Positions 63,140-64,000 of a stretch of DNA of 64,000 bases are shown here, one piece after another (within the stretch, counting starts at the first letter, position 1; each line of letters opens with the position of its first letter). Position numbers and translations under genes: made by a program. Origin of the DNA: Umezawaea sp049997955 (GTDB lineage Bacteria; Actinomycetota; Actinomycetes; Mycobacteriales; Pseudonocardiaceae); contig JAEBDY010000019.1 of the NCBI GenBank assembly GCA_049997955.1, forward strand, positions 107,125-171,124. The letters run 5' to 3'. The notes beneath the pieces were generated by a model. The model did no database searches and had not been told where the DNA came from. It worked only from the letters and a program-made list of their open reading frames with translations.

Positions 63140-63391
63140 TCACTCCAGGACTCCTTTGCTGATGGTGTACGAGATGCCGACGACGGCTCCGAGTCCGCTG
63201 CCGGCAGCGGCTCCAATACCCGCGCCGACGCCACAGCCGACCGGACCGGCCAGATATGAAATTAAGTCAATTCCGCCTCCTGGTCCCGCGCCCGCGCTAT
63301 CGAAGTCAGCGACCGTGCCCAGGTTATCATGGAAATCGGCGCCACCGTAAGCGCCAGTGAGTCGCTGTTGTTGATCGGGTCTCGCTCGCAT
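63140..63391 (-). CDS. Small glycine-rich, bacteriocin-like peptide
   Basis: 83 residues. A hydrophilic N-terminal part (RARPDQQQRLTGAYGG...) precedes a C-terminal hydrophobic stretch with stacked small residues (GVGAGIGAAAGSGLGAVVGISY), the kind of GxxxG pattern seen in class II bacteriocins and other membrane-inserting peptides. There is no classical Sec signal. ATG 63391 has only a weak GGAG further upstream. Directly followed by a two-helix membrane protein gene, a layout like peptide plus immunity. Function is a guess from architecture. Confidence 0.5.
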   Translation of the reverse strand: MRARPDQQQRLTGAYGGADFHDNLGTVADFDSAGAGPGGGIDLISYLAGPVGCGVGAGIGAAAGSGLGAVVGISYTISKGVLE

Positions 63392-63604
63392 AATTGTAGA
63401 ATTGTGCTCCTGGCCGGTCGGGTCTACGGGGCGGCTGCCTGATTTCCGTTCGTGTCTATCAGTTCCAGGACGCTGCCTAGTGGTCGGTTACCGTGTAAAA
63501 TTAGGCGCTCGTAGGGTTCTTCGGGATGTGGTGAGGAAGGATTCCTATCGCCTTTGTCAGCCATTCGGCCCGGATCACATCCGGACGACCCGGTTTGTTG
63601 GTAA

Positions 63605-63775
63605 TTACATACTTTGCCTGAATGCATCGAGCCTAAAGAAGAGCGCGACGATAGTCCCGGCGATCACAATGGTCATGAGTGCATCGCAGGCTCACTGCAA
63701 GCCTGTCACCTATTCCGGCAAGCGCCAAGTATGCTGGCGACAACTGCGACAATGATGAACGCGATTTCGGCAACT
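63605..63775 (-). pseudogene. Decayed paralogue of the small two-helix membrane protein
   Basis: Minus-strand frames contain VAEIAFIIVAVVASILGA and, in a different frame, MTIVIAGTIVALFFRLDAFRQSM followed by a stop at 63607-63605. These parallel IIVFIIAAIVAGVLGA and the MAIVIALAVVALLQLDVFRQRK end of the 63-residue protein at 62946-63137. Frameshifts and stops separate the two halves. Confidence 0.55.
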
Positions 63776-63830
63776 ATTCAAAAGCGCCCTGAAACCAGGG
63801 TCACGCCAAGAGTGTTATGCGTAGATTCGT

Positions 63831-64000
63831 CTACCAACAGGTTCGAAACCGCTCCAAGCGGATGATCGTGCGAACCAGAGCCGGGAGTTCGCTCAGTCGT
63901 CCGCGGTAGCCGGTGCCGAGGATCTTCCAGTTCTTCAGATGTGCGATCGCGCGTTCGACCGCGGACCTGATTCCGGACAGCACCTTGTTCGCGGCGATCC
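63831..64000 (-). pseudogene. Transposase C-terminal fragment (IS5-like), cut by window edge
   Basis: The minus strand reads IAANKVLSGIRSAVERAIAHLKNWKILGTGYRGRL and ends at a TAG (63833-63831). The VERAIAHLKNW block is the C-terminal DDE-Glu region of IS5-type transposases. The rest lies outside the window, so it cannot be said whether the gene is intact. Confidence 0.65.

Overview
The window is about 70% G+C, rich in GTG starts, and dominated by one biosynthetic gene cluster followed by a mobile-element graveyard. This fits an actinomycete. The style (ATGA/GTGA overlaps, Pseudonocardiales-like PKS sequences) suggests Saccharothrix, Lentzea, Actinosynnema or a relative, but the genus cannot be fixed from sequence alone.

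The cluster (about 1-57.2 kb) looks like a streptolydigin/tirandamycin-type route to a glycosylated 3-acyl tetramic acid. Three collinear type I PKS genes (1-28.8 kb, plus strand; the first is cut by the window edge) carry seven modules. Read backwards from the tetramic ring, they predict a beta-ketone, CH=CH, C(Me)=CH, an A-type hydroxyl on a methyl-branched unit, a methyl-branched unit whose DH looks damaged, a CH2/CH-OH unit, and a unit whose KR has lost its catalytic Tyr. This is the pattern needed for a dienoyl chain ending in a bicyclic ketal.

A minus-strand operon (37.7-32.2 kb) supplies the amino acid: glutamate mutase S and E subunits, an asparaginyl-tRNA-synthetase paralogue that may amidate 3-methylaspartate, a glutamate synthase, and an MbtH-adenylation fusion (SlgN1 type). 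A second minus-strand operon of ten genes (52.0-40.1 kb) encodes a GH16/TrdE-like dehydratase, a terpene-cyclase-fold protein lacking DxDD, a P450, four deoxysugar enzymes (2,3-dehydratase, 3-ketoreductase, 3-dehydrase, epimerase), a methyltransferase, an NcmC/SlgL-type Dieckmann cyclase and a C-deltaA-PCP NRPS. A glycosyltransferase and a secreted dirigent/allene-oxide-cyclase-like protein run the opposite way from the same intergenic region. MFS export and a TetR regulator sit at 37.9-40.1 kb.

Two additions are not known to me from streptolydigin: a CCR/KASIII/hydroxyacyl-CoA dehydrogenase operon (29.0-32.1 kb), which looks like an ethylmalonyl-CoA supply route, and a regulator/E1alpha/E1beta operon (57.2-53.9 kb). 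The CCR operon and the ten-gene operon share a striking promoter architecture: two TAGGGGTT repeats 20 bp apart abutting a -35 box.

From 57.9 kb to the end the DNA is decayed and mobile: an IS4-like element with inverted repeats and a frameshifted transposase, an IS3 remnant, a broken barstar immunity gene, an AbrB-like gene plus an integrase truncated against an IS630 fragment, a small bacteriocin-like pair with a decayed paralogue, and a further transposase fragment at the edge. This marks the likely right border of the cluster.
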